Of a stretch of 5,896 bases of DNA, positions 5,812 to 5,896 are shown piece by piece. A program made the position numbers and the translations under genes. Below the pieces are notes generated by a model. That model did not search any database. It was not told the origin of the DNA and saw only the letters and a program-made list of their open reading frames with translations. The stretch is taken from positions 1 through 5,896 of the forward strand of contig JBIJCI010000069.1 in the NCBI GenBank assembly GCA_044344715.1, read 5' to 3'. Position 1 is the first letter of the stretch. Every line of letters begins with the position of its first letter. The stretch is from F1-60-MAGs027 sp044344715 (GTDB lineage Bacteria > Actinomycetota > Acidimicrobiia > Acidimicrobiales > Ilumatobacteraceae).

Positions 5812-5896
5812 GTGTCCGAAACAACCCTTTCCCCCTCGTCAGCGATGGGGACATTCGATCCCAGTGGCAACTACGTACCGCGAAAGGTCACCGAGC
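5812..5896 (+). CDS. rpsA: start of a probable 30S ribosomal protein S1 gene, cut by the window edge
   Basis: GTG at 5812 opens a frame reading MSETTLSPSSAMGTFDPSGNYVPRKVTE, 28 codons to the edge. A GAAAG stretch (5801-5805) is the only, weak, ribosome binding signal. The visible residues are before any S1 repeat, so the sequence alone does not prove identity. The call rests on the known actinobacterial order polA-rpsA on the same strand (for example Rv1629-Rv1630) and on a polar, low-complexity N-terminus of the kind that precedes the first S1 domain. It lies 61 bases after the polA stop, leaving room for its own leader or promoter, though I recognise no clear -10/-35 pair. That a coding region begins here is more certain than which one. 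Confidence 0.55.
   Translation, partial: MSETTLSPSSAMGTFDPSGNYVPRKVTE

Overview
The window looks like a stretch of chromosomal core genes from a high-GC actinobacterium (Actinomycetota). An affiliation near the Acidimicrobiia is only an impression. The evidence is the GC-rich codon usage, GTG and TTG starts, and gene neighbourhoods typical of the phylum: fabD followed by fabH (the Streptomyces order), and an ANTAR response regulator of the PdtaR type next to polA and then a probable rpsA (the neighbourhood known in Mycobacterium). I see no insertion sequence, CRISPR array, prophage or attachment site, and no gene-free stretch longer than about 100 bases.

Left half, minus strand: a fatty-acid synthesis pair. 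fabD (malonyl-CoA:ACP transacylase, 752-1924) starts at TTG behind a perfect Shine-Dalgarno. It carries an unusual C-terminal extension that resembles a biotinyl/lipoyl domain without its lysine. Its stop overlaps the start of fabH (ketoacyl-ACP synthase III, 1-752), which runs off the left edge.

Middle: a 98-base divergent spacer (1925-2022). It holds the fabD ribosome binding site and a pair of tandem short hairpins, both with AAGGNG hexaloops, which match the dual-hexaloop RNA shape bound by ANTAR proteins. It also holds an inverted repeat with outward-facing TAGCCT elements.

Right half, plus strand: tRNA-Leu(CAA), a 102-residue coiled-coil protein of unknown function, a PdtaR-like ANTAR response regulator, DNA polymerase I (ATGA overlap with the regulator) and the first 28 codons of a probable ribosomal protein S1 gene. 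The short gaps and overlap suggest one transcription unit, perhaps headed by the tRNA.

The most interesting idea is a local circuit: the RNA-binding ANTAR regulator encoded to the right could bind the dual hairpin that contains the fabD ribosome binding site to the left. That would link a two-component signal to the entry of malonyl units into fatty-acid synthesis. This is inference from short motifs and has a competing reading, given in the findings. The second is the fused, lysine-less carrier-like domain on FabD.
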